Program-made: the position numbers and the translations under genes
Assembly (NCBI GenBank): GCA_019119365.1
Contig: DWXD01000034.1
Span: 1 to 60,417 of the forward strand
DNA length: 60,417 bases
Source of the DNA: Candidatus Gemmiger stercoripullorum
Lineage (GTDB): Bacteria > Bacillota > Clostridia > Oscillospirales > Ruminococcaceae
Direction of reading: 5' to 3'
Notes under the pieces: generated by a model
The model's input: only the letters and a program-made list of their open reading frames with translations
Told to the model about the DNA's origin: nothing
The model's database searches: none
Part shown: positions 33,442 through 41,616 of the stretch, piece by piece
How positions within the stretch are numbered: the stretch's first letter is position 1
Layout: every line of letters starts with the position of its first letter

Positions 33442-33527
33442 GGTGCGGATGAAGGGATTTGAACCCACACTCTTTTAAGGGAACTAGAACCTGAATCTAG
33501 CGCGTCTGCCAGTTCCGCCACATCCGC
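33441..33527 (-). tRNA. tRNA-Leu (anticodon CAG)
   Basis: An 87-nt class II tRNA with encoded CCA. Acceptor GCGGATG/CATCCGC, anticodon stem CTAGA/TCTAG with loop TTCAGGT, a long variable arm (TTCCCTTAAAAGAG region) and T loop TTCAAAT. Reads CUG, the major Leu codon of this GC-rich genome. Confidence 0.95.
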
Positions 33528-33560
33528 ATATCTTGCCGCCAGTCGCTGACGACGTATATT

Positions 33561-33589
33561 ATTATACACAGCATTCCCCCCTTTGTCAA
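33561..33589 (-). promoter_or_regulatory. Promoter of tRNA-Leu
   Basis: On the minus strand, perfect TTGACA (33584-33589), 17-bp spacer, TATAAT (33561-33566). Confidence 0.88.
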
Positions 33590-33626
33590 CACCTTTCCAA
33601 AGAAAAAGTCGTCATCGCCCTTTTCT

Positions 33627-33655
33627 TTGCTTTTACGCGGCGGGTATGCTATAAT
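33627..33655 (+). promoter_or_regulatory. Promoter of the DUF975 gene
   Basis: TTGCTT (33627-33632), 17-bp spacer, TATAAT (33650-33655). Confidence 0.75.
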
Positions 33656-33736
33656 CATAGCGAAAAAGTCATCTCGTTTTTTGCGGCCGCCGCGCGGCCC
33701 TGCGCCGTGCGGACCGTTTCCCAAGGAGGCTATTTT

Positions 33737-34549
33737 ATGATGAGCAAATGGACGCGCGCTCTTTTGAAAAGCAATGCCAAAGCGGCTTTATCCGGCCGGT
33801 ACTGGCGCTCGTTCCTGCTGTGCCTGCTGTTGGCGCTGGTGGGCGTCGGCAGCTATTCGACTTCGGTGCACAGCACCTATGATGAAATGACCAGCACGAT
33901 TGAACAGATACAAACGGGACCGGTCTGGCGCGGCGACGCGAGCACGACCGAGTATTTATTCGATACGCTGAATAGCTCCCCTCATGCCTCACTGGTTTTG
34001 ACCTTCGGCCTGGCGGCGCTGGCCGTTTTCTTTGTGTTGGACCTGGTCCTGACCTTTTTTGTGCGCGTACCGCTGCGCATCGGCTGCTGCCGCTATTTTA
34101 TGGAAAGCCGCCAGGCGCCCGCGCCCATCGCCACCGCCGTAACCACCTTCCGCGCGCCGTACCTCAACATCATCAAGGTACAGTTTTTGACCTCCCTTAA
34201 AATCTTCCTGGGCTGCCTTGTCATCGTACCGGGCATTTACTGGAGCTACTGCTACCGCCAGGTCCCCTATCTGCTGGCGGAAAACCCGTACCTGACCACC
34301 GGCCGCGCGATGGAGCTGAGCCGCAACATGATGGAGGGCGAAAAGTGGCGCTCGTTTGTGCTGGACCTTTCGTTCATCGGCTGGGGCTTCCTGTGTACGC
34401 TGACGCTTGGCATCGGGTACCTGTTCCTGGAGCCCTACTACCAGGCGACGATGGCGGAATTTTACGCCGCGCTGCGCAGCAAGGCGCTCAACCTTGGCAT
34501 GAGCGATACGAACGAGCTGGGCGGCTTTGTGCGCCACGAAACGCCGTAA
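33737..34549 (+). CDS. DUF975 family membrane protein
   Basis: A 270-residue protein with about five membrane helices. It opens MMSKWTRALLKSNAKAALSG and contains GRYWRSFLLCLLLAL, FMESRQAPAPI and LLAENPYLTTGRAMELSRNMMEGEKWRSFVLDLSF, the standard pattern of DUF975. The ATG pair at 33737/33740 follows AAGGAGGC. Function unknown; the family is widespread in Firmicutes. It sits between two tRNA genes and has its own promoter. Confidence 0.88.
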   Translation: MMSKWTRALLKSNAKAALSGRYWRSFLLCLLLALVGVGSYSTSVHSTYDEMTSTIEQIQTGPVWRGDASTTEYLFDTLNSSPHASLVLTFGLAALAVFFVLDLVLTFFVRVPLRIGCCRYFMESRQAPAPIATAVTTFRAPYLNIIKVQFLTSLKIFLGCLVIVPGIYWSYCYRQVPYLLAENPYLTTGRAMELSRNMMEGEKWRSFVLDLSFIGWGFLCTLTLGIGYLFLEPYYQATMAEFYAALRSKALNLGMSDTNELGGFVRHETP

Positions 34550-34579
34550 AGCAGGGCGTTCGGTTTTTGCAAAAAAGGC

Positions 34580-34608
34580 TTGACATTTTTCGCCGCGCTT
34601 GCTATAAT
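34580..34608 (+). promoter_or_regulatory. Promoter of tRNA-Ser
   Basis: Perfect TTGACA (34580-34585), 17-bp spacer, TATAAT (34603-34608). Confidence 0.88.
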
Positions 34609-34641
34609 AGCCCTTGCAGCTCGGGTTTGCCGGGCTGCTGT

Positions 34642-34733
34642 GGAAAGATGGCTGAGCTGGTCTAAGGCGCACGACTGGAAATCGTGTAGGGCCCTGAAAG
34701 CCCTCGAGGGTTCGAATCCCTCTCTTTCCGCCA
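34642..34733 (+). tRNA. tRNA-Ser (anticodon GGA)
   Basis: A 92-nt class II tRNA with encoded CCA. Acceptor GGAAAGA/TCTTTCC, anticodon stem CACGA/TCGTG with loop CTGGAAA, long variable arm and T loop TTCGAAT. Discriminator G73 is as expected for serine. An AT-rich island begins just after its terminator. Confidence 0.95.
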
Positions 34734-34739
34734 GATAAA

Positions 34740-34780
34740 AGCGCAGAGGCAATGGTTTTGTCTCTGCGCTTTTTCTTTAT
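34740..34780 (+). terminator. Terminator after tRNA-Ser
   Basis: GCGCAGAG / CTCTGCGC stem (34741-34748 with 34762-34769) followed by a long T-rich tail. Confidence 0.88.
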
Positions 34781-35274
34781 TTTTTATTGATTTGATAGAC
34801 GGAAATCTTCTTACAAGCCCTCATAAATGTTTAAGACGCCATGAGAAAACGGCTTAAAATCAAGGTTTTCCGCATATCGTCGTTTATCTTGCCGTATCTC
34901 CGTACAAGGTGGTTTTGTAAGACAGGGCACCATTTGGGCACCAAGGACCCGTGTAGGATATTGTTTGAAAATCTCTTCCTTTCCATTCCGTTCCCATATT
35001 TCAGAGTGATTTTTGGAAGAGCAAGCATAGGAAGCGGGTACCCTCTTCCCCAAAATGATTTTGGGGATAATCCCAAACCCTCTTTTATTTTTATCGAATG
35101 ACTATCCACTGTGAGGCTAACAAAATGAAATGGAAAAACAGGGGAAATGTGGTACGATAAAAGCCAGAAAGCAATGATGCTATTTTATATAATCTGAGCA
35201 GAGCGACAAATTGGATTTATCAGGGAGTTGAACAGAACGGCAAATCTTTGAAATTGTAAAAGTGGAGGATGGAT
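34780..35274. other. AT-rich non-coding start of the tRNA-Ser island
   Basis: 495 bp without a convincing gene. Two overlapping minus-strand frames contain short remnants: one reads LVPKWCPVLQ, a tail reminiscent of tyrosine-integrase C-termini. The 19-bp repeat copy 1 lies here. A lone TATAAT at 35188-35193 may be the -10 box of the deaminase gene; no -35 box is seen. Confidence 0.55.
34925..34943. repeat. 19-bp direct repeat, copy 1 (possible att site)
   Basis: GGGCACCATTTGGGCACCA. A second copy with one mismatch is at 36747-36765, so the pair brackets the AT-rich deaminase island. Read on the minus strand both encode VPKWCP. Confidence 0.6.
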
Positions 35275-36237
35275 ATGGATTTTGTAGAGGCATTAAAGAA
35301 TGAAAATATAACGGAAATAAGGAAGAGCCCTAAATCTGATTTACATAATCACTTCGTTTTGGGAGGAAATAGACAGTTCATTTTTAATAAAACAGGTTAT
35401 TATATTGAACCTTTAGTACATCCGATTACTTCGATGAAGGAGATGGATGAATGGAGTACCAAGTATATAGGAAGTAGATTCAATTCTTCACAACAACGAA
35501 AATTACTTATCGAAGCCACATTTGTTCAAGCAAAATATGATGGAGTGAAAGTTTTAGAAATTGGTGAAGACGTTTGGGGATTAAAAACATTTTTCAATAA
35601 TGATATTGAAGAACTGGTTGATTCATTCGAAGAGATTCATGAGCGGATAGCACCAGAGATAGAGATGCGCTTACAAATTGGATTATCGAGACATTGTGAG
35701 ATTTCATATCTTGAGGATTGTTTGTCTCATTTTTGGGGACATAAACAGTTTTATTCTATAGATTTGTATGGGGATGAAATGGCACAGCCGATTGAAAATT
35801 TCATTCCAATTTATGAGAAAGCAAAAGAAGAAGGCTTGAGACTGAAAGCACATGTTGGAGAATGGGGATCCGCTAACGATGTAATGCAAGCTATAAATAA
35901 GTTACATCTGAATGAAGTTCAGCATGGTATTGCGGCAGCACAATCAAAAGAAGCAATGGATTTCTTGAAAGAGAAAAAAATAAGATTGAACATTACGCCA
36001 TCAAGTAATGTGCTTCTGGGAAGAGTGGCTAGTATAAAGGAGCACCCCATCTCGATATTGTTCAGAAATGGCGTAGATGTTACTATTAATTCAGATGATG
36101 TGCTGATTTTTGATTCTGATGTTTCAAAAGAGTATTTACGATTATGTCAATCAGGTTGCCTATCTGCAAAAGAATTAAATGAAATCAGATTAATTGGAAT
36201 TCAGACACCAAGCCAGATACTAAATGAGCTACCTTAA
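35275..36237 (+). CDS. Adenosine-deaminase-like metal hydrolase in an AT-rich island
   Basis: A 320-residue amidohydrolase-fold protein. Metal and catalytic residues line up with adenosine deaminase: H24 and H26 in DLHNHF, H193 and E196 in AHVGEW, H217 in VQHG, and D274/D275 in NSDD. It should therefore be an active zinc deaminase of a purine-type substrate; the exact substrate is open. ATG 35275 is preferred because the first ATG (35269) touches the GGAGG site. Codon use is strongly AT-biased, unlike every neighbour. It stands alone, flanked by mobile-element debris and the 19-bp repeats, which suggests recent transfer. Housekeeping purine salvage and a defence-type role are both possible. 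Confidence 0.85.
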   Translation: MDFVEALKNENITEIRKSPKSDLHNHFVLGGNRQFIFNKTGYYIEPLVHPITSMKEMDEWSTKYIGSRFNSSQQRKLLIEATFVQAKYDGVKVLEIGEDVWGLKTFFNNDIEELVDSFEEIHERIAPEIEMRLQIGLSRHCEISYLEDCLSHFWGHKQFYSIDLYGDEMAQPIENFIPIYEKAKEEGLRLKAHVGEWGSANDVMQAINKLHLNEVQHGIAAAQSKEAMDFLKEKKIRLNITPSSNVLLGRVASIKEHPISILFRNGVDVTINSDDVLIFDSDVSKEYLRLCQSGCLSAKELNEIRLIGIQTPSQILNELP

Positions 36238-36544
36238 TTTGTAGGGGAGTGCCGGTATAGTCATAGATTGACAACTTCCCGTTTATCGGGAATATTATGG
36301 GCGAATAACCACCTAAGCGGTAGCAGAGCCAGCCGCTCTTGTCAATAGTGAGAACGGCTACACCGCCATTGACAAGCCCGTCCGCCCCTGCTGTGGGGTA
36401 ATCAAGGGGCGCAAGCAACGAGTGCTATCGCCCTCTATACATCATGGAGAAATGTTACGCAGCGGAAGCTGATTAAGCCACTACCTGCAAGGCTTTGCAG
36501 ACACAGAACAGGGGTGGTAAGGGTTTTATACTCGTACCCCTTAA

Positions 36545-36673
36545 AATGGCGTTCTACTGCGCAACAAAACGGGCGTACACGGTGCGGCACACTATGCGAT
36601 TGTCAAAACCGGACCAAAACCAAAGGATAGTAAGCAACTCCCCAAAAGTCAAAAAACAGGGGCAAAAAAATAG
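36545..36673 (+). pseudogene. Start-less fragment of a mobile-element protein
   Basis: An open segment of 42 codons ending in TAG at 36671, with a sensible, basic, Gly/Lys-rich composition but no ATG, GTG or TTG start. A frame change relative to the open frame that begins at 36495 would be needed to give it a start. I infer a decayed small gene of a conjugative element. Confidence 0.35.
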
Positions 36674-36746
36674 TGATGAAATAGAGTTTTGGAGAGCATA
36701 TTTCTTTACTTCTTCTTACAGTTTTTTATATGCTCGCGTTGAATTT

Positions 36747-36765
36747 GGGCACCATTTGGGAACCA
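36747..36765. repeat. 19-bp direct repeat, copy 2 (possible att site)
   Basis: GGGCACCATTTGGGAACCA, identical to copy 1 (34925-34943) at 18 of 19 positions and in the same orientation, 1,822 bp apart. Confidence 0.6.
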
Positions 36766-36799
36766 TCAAGACATTATATAACCCAGCGGCAGAGTACTG

Positions 36800-36841
36800 A
36801 AATGCCGAAAAGTATAGTGTTCATGCGGCTTTTCGGCATTT
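36800..36841. terminator. Hairpin at the right end of the island
   Basis: A 13-bp stem AAATGCCGAAAAG / CTTTTCGGCATTT with a 16-base loop. The flanking T runs are short, so termination strength is uncertain. Confidence 0.6.
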
Positions 36842-36898
36842 CATACCCTATCGCTTGAAAATACTATTTTACTATTTTTTATCTTGCCGCCGAACAGC

Positions 36899-36943
36899 AA
36901 AACATGCCCGCCGGTCCCCTTTTGGGGCAGCGGGCATGTTTTT
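36899..36943 (-). terminator. Terminator of the topoisomerase A-subunit gene
   Basis: AAAACATGCCCGC / GCGGGCATGTTTT (36899-36911 with 36930-36942) three bases after the stop of the gene read on the minus strand. Confidence 0.88.
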
Positions 36944-36945
36944 GG

Positions 36946-39201
36946 TTACAGGCTCATCTGCTCGTTGGCGTCGGTTTCTTTCAGGATGGCCCCGGCGGCG
37001 GGCAGGGTGCGCACACGGTAGCGGTGCGGGTCGGCCAGTTCCAGGCCTTCGGCCGGGCGCACGCGCTCAATGCGGGCATTTTTCTTGAGGTTGACAACGT
37101 TGACGCCCGCGGTGTCACGGGTCGCCTTTTCGGGGATCAGCGCGCTGCCGATGAGCAGCAGACGCATGGTGGCCGGTCCGGCGTTGATGAAGATCGCGAG
37201 CTCCTGCTCGGCTTGCAGGTGCAGGATGGCCGCCAGCTCCGCCTTATCGCTGAACGCTTTGAGCAGCTTGCGGCGGTTTTGCTTGGTCTGGTAGCTTGAA
37301 AGCGGCACTTTGGCGCACTTGCCGTTCTGGAAGAAGAAGAGCACATGGCCGCTGTAGTCGGTCGTGACCGTCATGAACAGCGGGACTTCCCCCTCCTCCA
37401 TGCCGAGCGCCGAAGGGATGTAGTCCCCGAGCACGCTGGCCTTGGTATCGCTGAAATCGGCCGCGCGGGTCTTGTAGACCTGGGCGTGGTTGGTAAAGAA
37501 CAGCAGCTCGGCGCTGTTGGTCGTCTCGCAGGTGTAGGCGATCTCATCGCCGTCCTTGAGCTTCTGTTCGCCGGACATGCGCAGGCTCTGCGGGGTGATC
37601 TTTTTGAAGTAGCCCTCGCGCGTGAAGAACAGGTGCACCGCATACTCCGGCACCTGCTCTACCTCCTCCTCATCCGCCTCTTCAGGCAGGTCATAGAGGA
37701 TCTCGCAGCGGCGGGGCTTGCCGTATTTCTTAGCCACTTCCGTCAGCTCGGCCATGATGATCCTGTTGATGCGGGCCGGGCGCTTGAGGATGTCCTCCAG
37801 GTCGGCGATTGCTTTTTCCAGCTCCCCGATCTCCTCGGTGCGTTTGAGGATATATTCACGGTTGAGGTGGCGCAGGCGGATCTCGGCCACATACTCCGCC
37901 TGGGTCTCGTCGATACCGAAGCCGATCATCAGGTTGGGCACGACTTCGGCTTCCTCGGCCGTCTCGCGCACGATGCGGATGGCCTTGTCGATGTCCAGCA
38001 GAATGGCGGAAAGACCGCGCAGCAGGTGCAGGCGGTCCTGCTTGCCCTTGAGGTCGTGGTAGGTACGGCGGCGCACGCACTCGGCGCGGAAAGCCGTCCA
38101 TTCCTGCAAAATACCGCGCACGCCCAGCACGCGCGGCTGCCCGCCGATGAGCAGGTTGAAGTTGCAGGCGAACGAATCCTCGAGCGGGGTCGACTTGAAC
38201 AGGCGGGCCATGAGCTTGTCCGGGTCCTGGCCGCGTTTGAGGTCGATGGTCAGCTTGAGGCCATTTAGGTCGGTCTCGTCGCGCATATCGTTGATTTCGC
38301 GGATCTTGCCCGCCTTGACCAGCTCGGTGATCTTGTCCATCACGGCTTCCACCGTCGTCGTGGGCGGGATGTGCGTGATGTCGATGCAGTTGTTGGCCTT
38401 GTCGTACCGCCATGTGGCGCGCACGCGCACGCTGCCGCGGCCGTTTTCCAAAACGTTCTTCATTTCGGCCGCATCGTACAAAATGGTGCCGCCGCCGACA
38501 AAATCCGGCGCGGGCAGCAGCTGCATAAGGTCGGCGTTTTCGTCCTTCATCAGGGCGATGGTCGCATTGCAGAGCTCGACCAGATTGAACGAACAGATGT
38601 TGGACGCCATGCCGACGGCGATGCCCAGGGTGTTGTTGGCCAGGATCGTCGGGAACGTCACCGGCAGCAGCGTCGGCTCGGTCGTCGTGCCGTCATAGTT
38701 GGGCACAAAATCGACCGTTTCCTTGTCGATATCGCGGAACAGCTCCTCGCACACCGGTTCGAGCTTGGCTTCGGTATAACGGGCGGCGGCGTAGGCCATG
38801 TCGCGGCTGTACGCCTTGCCGAAGTTACCTTTGGAATCTACGAACGGCACAAGCAGGCTTTCGTTGGAGCGGCCCATGCGCACCATCGTGTCGTAGATGG
38901 CGGCGTCGCCGTGGGGGTTCAGGTGCATCGTACTGCCGACGATGTTGGCGCTTTTGGTGCGCACCCCTTTGAGCAGGCCCATACCATACATCGTGTACAG
39001 CAGCTTGCGGTGCGCGGGCTTGAAGCCGTCGATCTCCGGCAAGGCGCGGGAGACGATGACGCTCATCGCATAGGGCATATAGTTGGTTTCCAGCGTTTCG
39101 GTGATCGGGGATTCAATCACCTCGCCAGCCGAGAGGATCTCGACATTATCGCCGAGCTGCGGCCGGGCAGGCGCCGTTTTCTTTTCGCGTTTTTTGGGCA
39201 T
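36946..39201 (-). CDS. Type IIA topoisomerase A subunit (ParC/GyrA-like)
   Basis: A 751-residue DNA-cleaving subunit. Catalytic Y142 lies in AAARYTEAKL, and the breakage-reunion region has SRALPEIDGFKPAHRKLLY and LNPHGDAAIYDTMVRMG. The C-terminal part (about 520-751) is a beta-propeller-like DNA-wrapping domain without a clear GyrA box. The position matching E. coli GyrA Ser83 is Ala100, while the one matching Asp87 is kept (Asp104). It is 16 bp downstream of the B-subunit gene. Lineage-specific paralogue versus the only topoisomerase IV cannot be decided from this window. Confidence 0.88.
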   Translation of the reverse strand: MPKKREKKTAPARPQLGDNVEILSAGEVIESPITETLETNYMPYAMSVIVSRALPEIDGFKPAHRKLLYTMYGMGLLKGVRTKSANIVGSTMHLNPHGDAAIYDTMVRMGRSNESLLVPFVDSKGNFGKAYSRDMAYAAARYTEAKLEPVCEELFRDIDKETVDFVPNYDGTTTEPTLLPVTFPTILANNTLGIAVGMASNICSFNLVELCNATIALMKDENADLMQLLPAPDFVGGGTILYDAAEMKNVLENGRGSVRVRATWRYDKANNCIDITHIPPTTTVEAVMDKITELVKAGKIREINDMRDETDLNGLKLTIDLKRGQDPDKLMARLFKSTPLEDSFACNFNLLIGGQPRVLGVRGILQEWTAFRAECVRRRTYHDLKGKQDRLHLLRGLSAILLDIDKAIRIVRETAEEAEVVPNLMIGFGIDETQAEYVAEIRLRHLNREYILKRTEEIGELEKAIADLEDILKRPARINRIIMAELTEVAKKYGKPRRCEILYDLPEEADEEEVEQVPEYAVHLFFTREGYFKKITPQSLRMSGEQKLKDGDEIAYTCETTNSAELLFFTNHAQVYKTRAADFSDTKASVLGDYIPSALGMEEGEVPLFMTVTTDYSGHVLFFFQNGKCAKVPLSSYQTKQNRRKLLKAFSDKAELAAILHLQAEQELAIFINAGPATMRLLLIGSALIPEKATRDTAGVNVVNLKKNARIERVRPAEGLELADPHRYRVRTLPAAGAILKETDANEQMSL

Positions 39202-39216
39202 GAGGTTCCTCCTCCG

Positions 39217-41193
39217 TCAAGACACATCCAGATCATCCAGATACTCCGCGCCGTGTTCGGCGATGTGTTCCTTGCGGCCCTGCAGATTATCGCCAAGCAG
39301 CAGGTCGAACACTTCCGCCGTGCGCTGGGCGTCGGTGGGCAGCACTTTGATCAGGCGGCGGCTCTCGGGGCTCATCGTAGTCAGCCACATCATCTCGGGG
39401 TCGTTTTCACCAAGACCCTTGGAGCGCTGGATCGTGTACTTCTGGCCGTCAATGCGGCGCAGGATATCCGCCTTTTCCGGCTCTGTGTAGGCAAAGTAGG
39501 TTTTGGTTTTGGTGTTGATCTCGTACAGCGGGCTTTCGGCGATATAGACATACCCCTGCTGGATCAGCGTGGGGGTCAGGCGGTAGAGCATGGTCAGCAC
39601 CAGAGTGCGGATCTGATACCCGTCGACATCGGCGTCGGTACAGATGACGATCTTGTTGAAGCGCAGATTGTCGAGGTTGAAGGTCGCCAGGTCCTTGTTG
39701 TGCGAACCGCCGAGCTCGACGCCGCAGCCCATGACGCGGATCAGGTCTGTGATGATATCCGACTTGAAGATGCGCCCGTAGTCGGCTTTCAGGCAGTTGA
39801 GGATCTTGCCGCGGATGGGCATGATGGCCTGGAACTCCGAATCGCGGCTCTGCTTGACCGCGCCCATGGCCGAATCGCCCTCCACGATATACAGCTCGCG
39901 GCGGGAGGCGTCCTTGGTGCGGCAGTCGACGAACTTCTGCACACGGTTGGCGAGGTCCATCTGCTGGGTAATGTTTTTCTTGATCGAGATGCGGGCCTTT
40001 TCGGCATGTTCGCGGCTCTGCTTGTTGATCAGCACCTGCTTGCAGGCTTTTTCGGCCTCGTCGGGGTGCTCGATAAAATAGACTTCCAACTGATGCTTGA
40101 GGAAGTCGGTCATGGCCTGCGCCACGAATTTATTGGTGATGGCCTTCTTGGTCTGGTTCTCGTAGCTCGTGCGGGTGGAGAAATTGGAGGAGACCAAAAT
40201 CAGGCAGTCCTGCACATCGGCAAAGGTGATGGCGCTCTCGTTTTTCTTGTACAGGCCCTTCTGCTTGAGCCAGGCATTGATCTGGTAGACAAAGGCCAGG
40301 CGCACGGCGCGGTCCGGGCTGCCGCCGTGTTCAAGCCAGCTAGAGTTGTGGTAATATTCCAGCGTCTGGTTCTGGTTGGAGAAACAGAACGCGGCGTTCA
40401 TCTGCACCTTGTACTCGGGCTGGTCGGCGCGGTCGCGGCCGCTGGCCGAACCGGCGCAGGCGTACACCGGCGTGAGCGCCGTCTCCCCCGCCAGCTCTGC
40501 CACATGGTCGACGATGCCGTTTTCATAGTAAAACGACGTTTTCTCGGCGCGTTCGCCCGAGCGGTCGTTGAACACGAGCGTGATGCCCGCGTTGACGACG
40601 GCCTGCCGCTTGAGCATATCGCGGAAGGTATCCGGCGAAACGGCGATATCGGTAAAGACGGCGGTGTCCGGCAGCCAGCGGATGACCGAGCCGGTCCGGC
40701 GGCCGGTGAATTCTTCCTTGTGCAGGCCGCCGACGTTCTCGCCGTTTTTGAAATCAAGATGATAATGGAACCCGTCGCGGTAGATGTCGGCGGTCATCCA
40801 GGCGCTGGCATACTGGGTGGCACACAGGCCCAGGCCGTTTAAGCCGAGCGAAAAATCATAGGTGCCGTCCCCTTCGCCATATTTGCCGCCGGCGTACAGT
40901 TCGCAGAACACAAGGTCCCAGTTCCAGCGCTGTTCGGCCTTGTTGTAATCGACCGGAATGCCGCGGCCGAAGTCCTCGACTTCAACGCTGTGGTCCGGGT
41001 AAAGCGTGACGTTGATGCGGTCGCCGTAGCCGTCGCGCGCCTCGTCCAGAGAGTTGGAGATGATCTCAAAAATCGAATGGGTGCAGCCCTCCACCCCGTC
41101 CGAGCCAAAAATGACGGCCGGGCGCTTGCGGACCCGGTCTGCCCCTTTTAACGATTTGATGCTTTCGTTGCCGTAACTCTGCTTTTTTGCCAT
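39217..41193 (-). CDS. Type IIA topoisomerase B subunit (ParE/GyrB-like)
   Basis: A 658-residue ATPase subunit. The GHKL ATP site shows IISNSLDEARDGYG, GRGIPVDY and GLNGLGL. The TOPRIM domain shows YIVEGDSAMGAVKQ and CTDADVDGYQIRTL, which bind the catalytic Mg2+. ATG 41193 follows CAGGAGGGAACC. Together with the next gene it forms the A2B2 enzyme that passes one DNA duplex through another. The sequence differs from standard GyrB/ParE in the insert between TOPRIM and ATPase parts (KADYGRIFKSDIITDLIRVM), which fits a separate clostridial branch. Confidence 0.9.
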   Translation of the reverse strand: MAKKQSYGNESIKSLKGADRVRKRPAVIFGSDGVEGCTHSIFEIISNSLDEARDGYGDRINVTLYPDHSVEVEDFGRGIPVDYNKAEQRWNWDLVFCELYAGGKYGEGDGTYDFSLGLNGLGLCATQYASAWMTADIYRDGFHYHLDFKNGENVGGLHKEEFTGRRTGSVIRWLPDTAVFTDIAVSPDTFRDMLKRQAVVNAGITLVFNDRSGERAEKTSFYYENGIVDHVAELAGETALTPVYACAGSASGRDRADQPEYKVQMNAAFCFSNQNQTLEYYHNSSWLEHGGSPDRAVRLAFVYQINAWLKQKGLYKKNESAITFADVQDCLILVSSNFSTRTSYENQTKKAITNKFVAQAMTDFLKHQLEVYFIEHPDEAEKACKQVLINKQSREHAEKARISIKKNITQQMDLANRVQKFVDCRTKDASRRELYIVEGDSAMGAVKQSRDSEFQAIMPIRGKILNCLKADYGRIFKSDIITDLIRVMGCGVELGGSHNKDLATFNLDNLRFNKIVICTDADVDGYQIRTLVLTMLYRLTPTLIQQGYVYIAESPLYEINTKTKTYFAYTEPEKADILRRIDGQKYTIQRSKGLGENDPEMMWLTTMSPESRRLIKVLPTDAQRTAEVFDLLLGDNLQGRKEHIAEHGAEYLDDLDVS

Positions 41194-41293
41194 GCGGCGG
41201 TTCCCTCCTGGGTCGTTGTGTAAGACAAGCTGTATTTTGCGCATACATATTTATTTAACCACAAAATGGAAGAGTTTGTCAAACGGTCTTTTT

Positions 41294-41323
41294 ATTGTAT
41301 AACAACCTATAGTTGTAAGTCAA
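41294..41323 (-). promoter_or_regulatory. Promoter of the topoisomerase pair
   Basis: On the minus strand, TTGACT (41318-41323), 18-bp spacer, TACAAT (41294-41299). An ACAACTATAGGTTGT palindrome lies in the spacer. Confidence 0.6.
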
Positions 41324-41345
41324 GACTTGCGGTAGCCGGACAGGC

Positions 41346-41377
41346 AAAAGCGGCCGGGGTTGCCCCTGACCGCTTTT
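41346..41377 (-). terminator. Terminator after the zinc-ribbon gene
   Basis: AAAAGCGG / CCGCTTTT with an inner GGGG/CCCC stem, ending 20 bp after the stop of the gene on the minus strand. Confidence 0.82.
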
Positions 41378-41396
41378 GTTCGGCTGTTTGGTGGTG

Positions 41397-41600
41397 TCAC
41401 GGCTTTTGCAGGCGGTCCGTATCCGCCAGATAGATCGAAACCTCGCCGCATTGCGGGCAGATGGCCACCCTGGGCTGGCCGATGCGCCCGCCGAACAGCT
41501 TATCCGCATTGTTGGAAAGCACGATGCCGTACCCGGCCCCTTCCACCTTGACGGCGCAGTTTTCCTGCATTTCGCTGCCGCAGCGCAGACAAGTTCTCAT
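41397..41600 (-). CDS. Small zinc-ribbon protein
   Basis: A 67-residue protein with CLRCGSEM near the start and CPQCGEVSIY near the end, a two-knuckle zinc ribbon. ATG 41600 follows AAGGAGGACAAC. It is the third gene of a small operon behind an XRE regulator and a membrane protein. Role unknown, probably nucleic-acid or protein binding. Confidence 0.75.
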   Translation of the reverse strand: MRTCLRCGSEMQENCAVKVEGAGYGIVLSNNADKLFGGRIGQPRVAICPQCGEVSIYLADTDRLQKP

Positions 41601-41616
41601 CCTGTTGTCCTCCTTT

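Larger units (their letters stand above)
36238..36945. other. Mobile-element debris and right part of the tRNA-Ser island
   Basis: 700 bp without an intact gene. Several short plausible protein fragments remain: a plus-strand stretch around 36350-36400 reading GYTAIDKPVRPCCG, and an open segment 36545-36673 reading GVHGAAHYAIVK and KPKDSKQLPKSQKTGAKK but lacking a start codon. A minus-strand tail near 36740 reads MVPKWCPNSTRAYKKL. They look like pieces of a conjugative or mobilisable element. The 19-bp repeat copy 2 and two hairpins lie at the right end. Confidence 0.5.

Noticed and set aside
34831-35109. A 92-codon minus-strand frame in the tRNA-Ser island
   Set aside because: Poor ribosome site, overlaps a second equally open frame, and only its short LVPKWCP segment looks protein-like. 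Treated as debris.
36185-36418. A 77-codon minus-strand frame after the deaminase gene
   Set aside because: It overlaps the deaminase stop and has no ribosome site; the plus strand of the same stretch reads at least as sensibly. Not called a gene.
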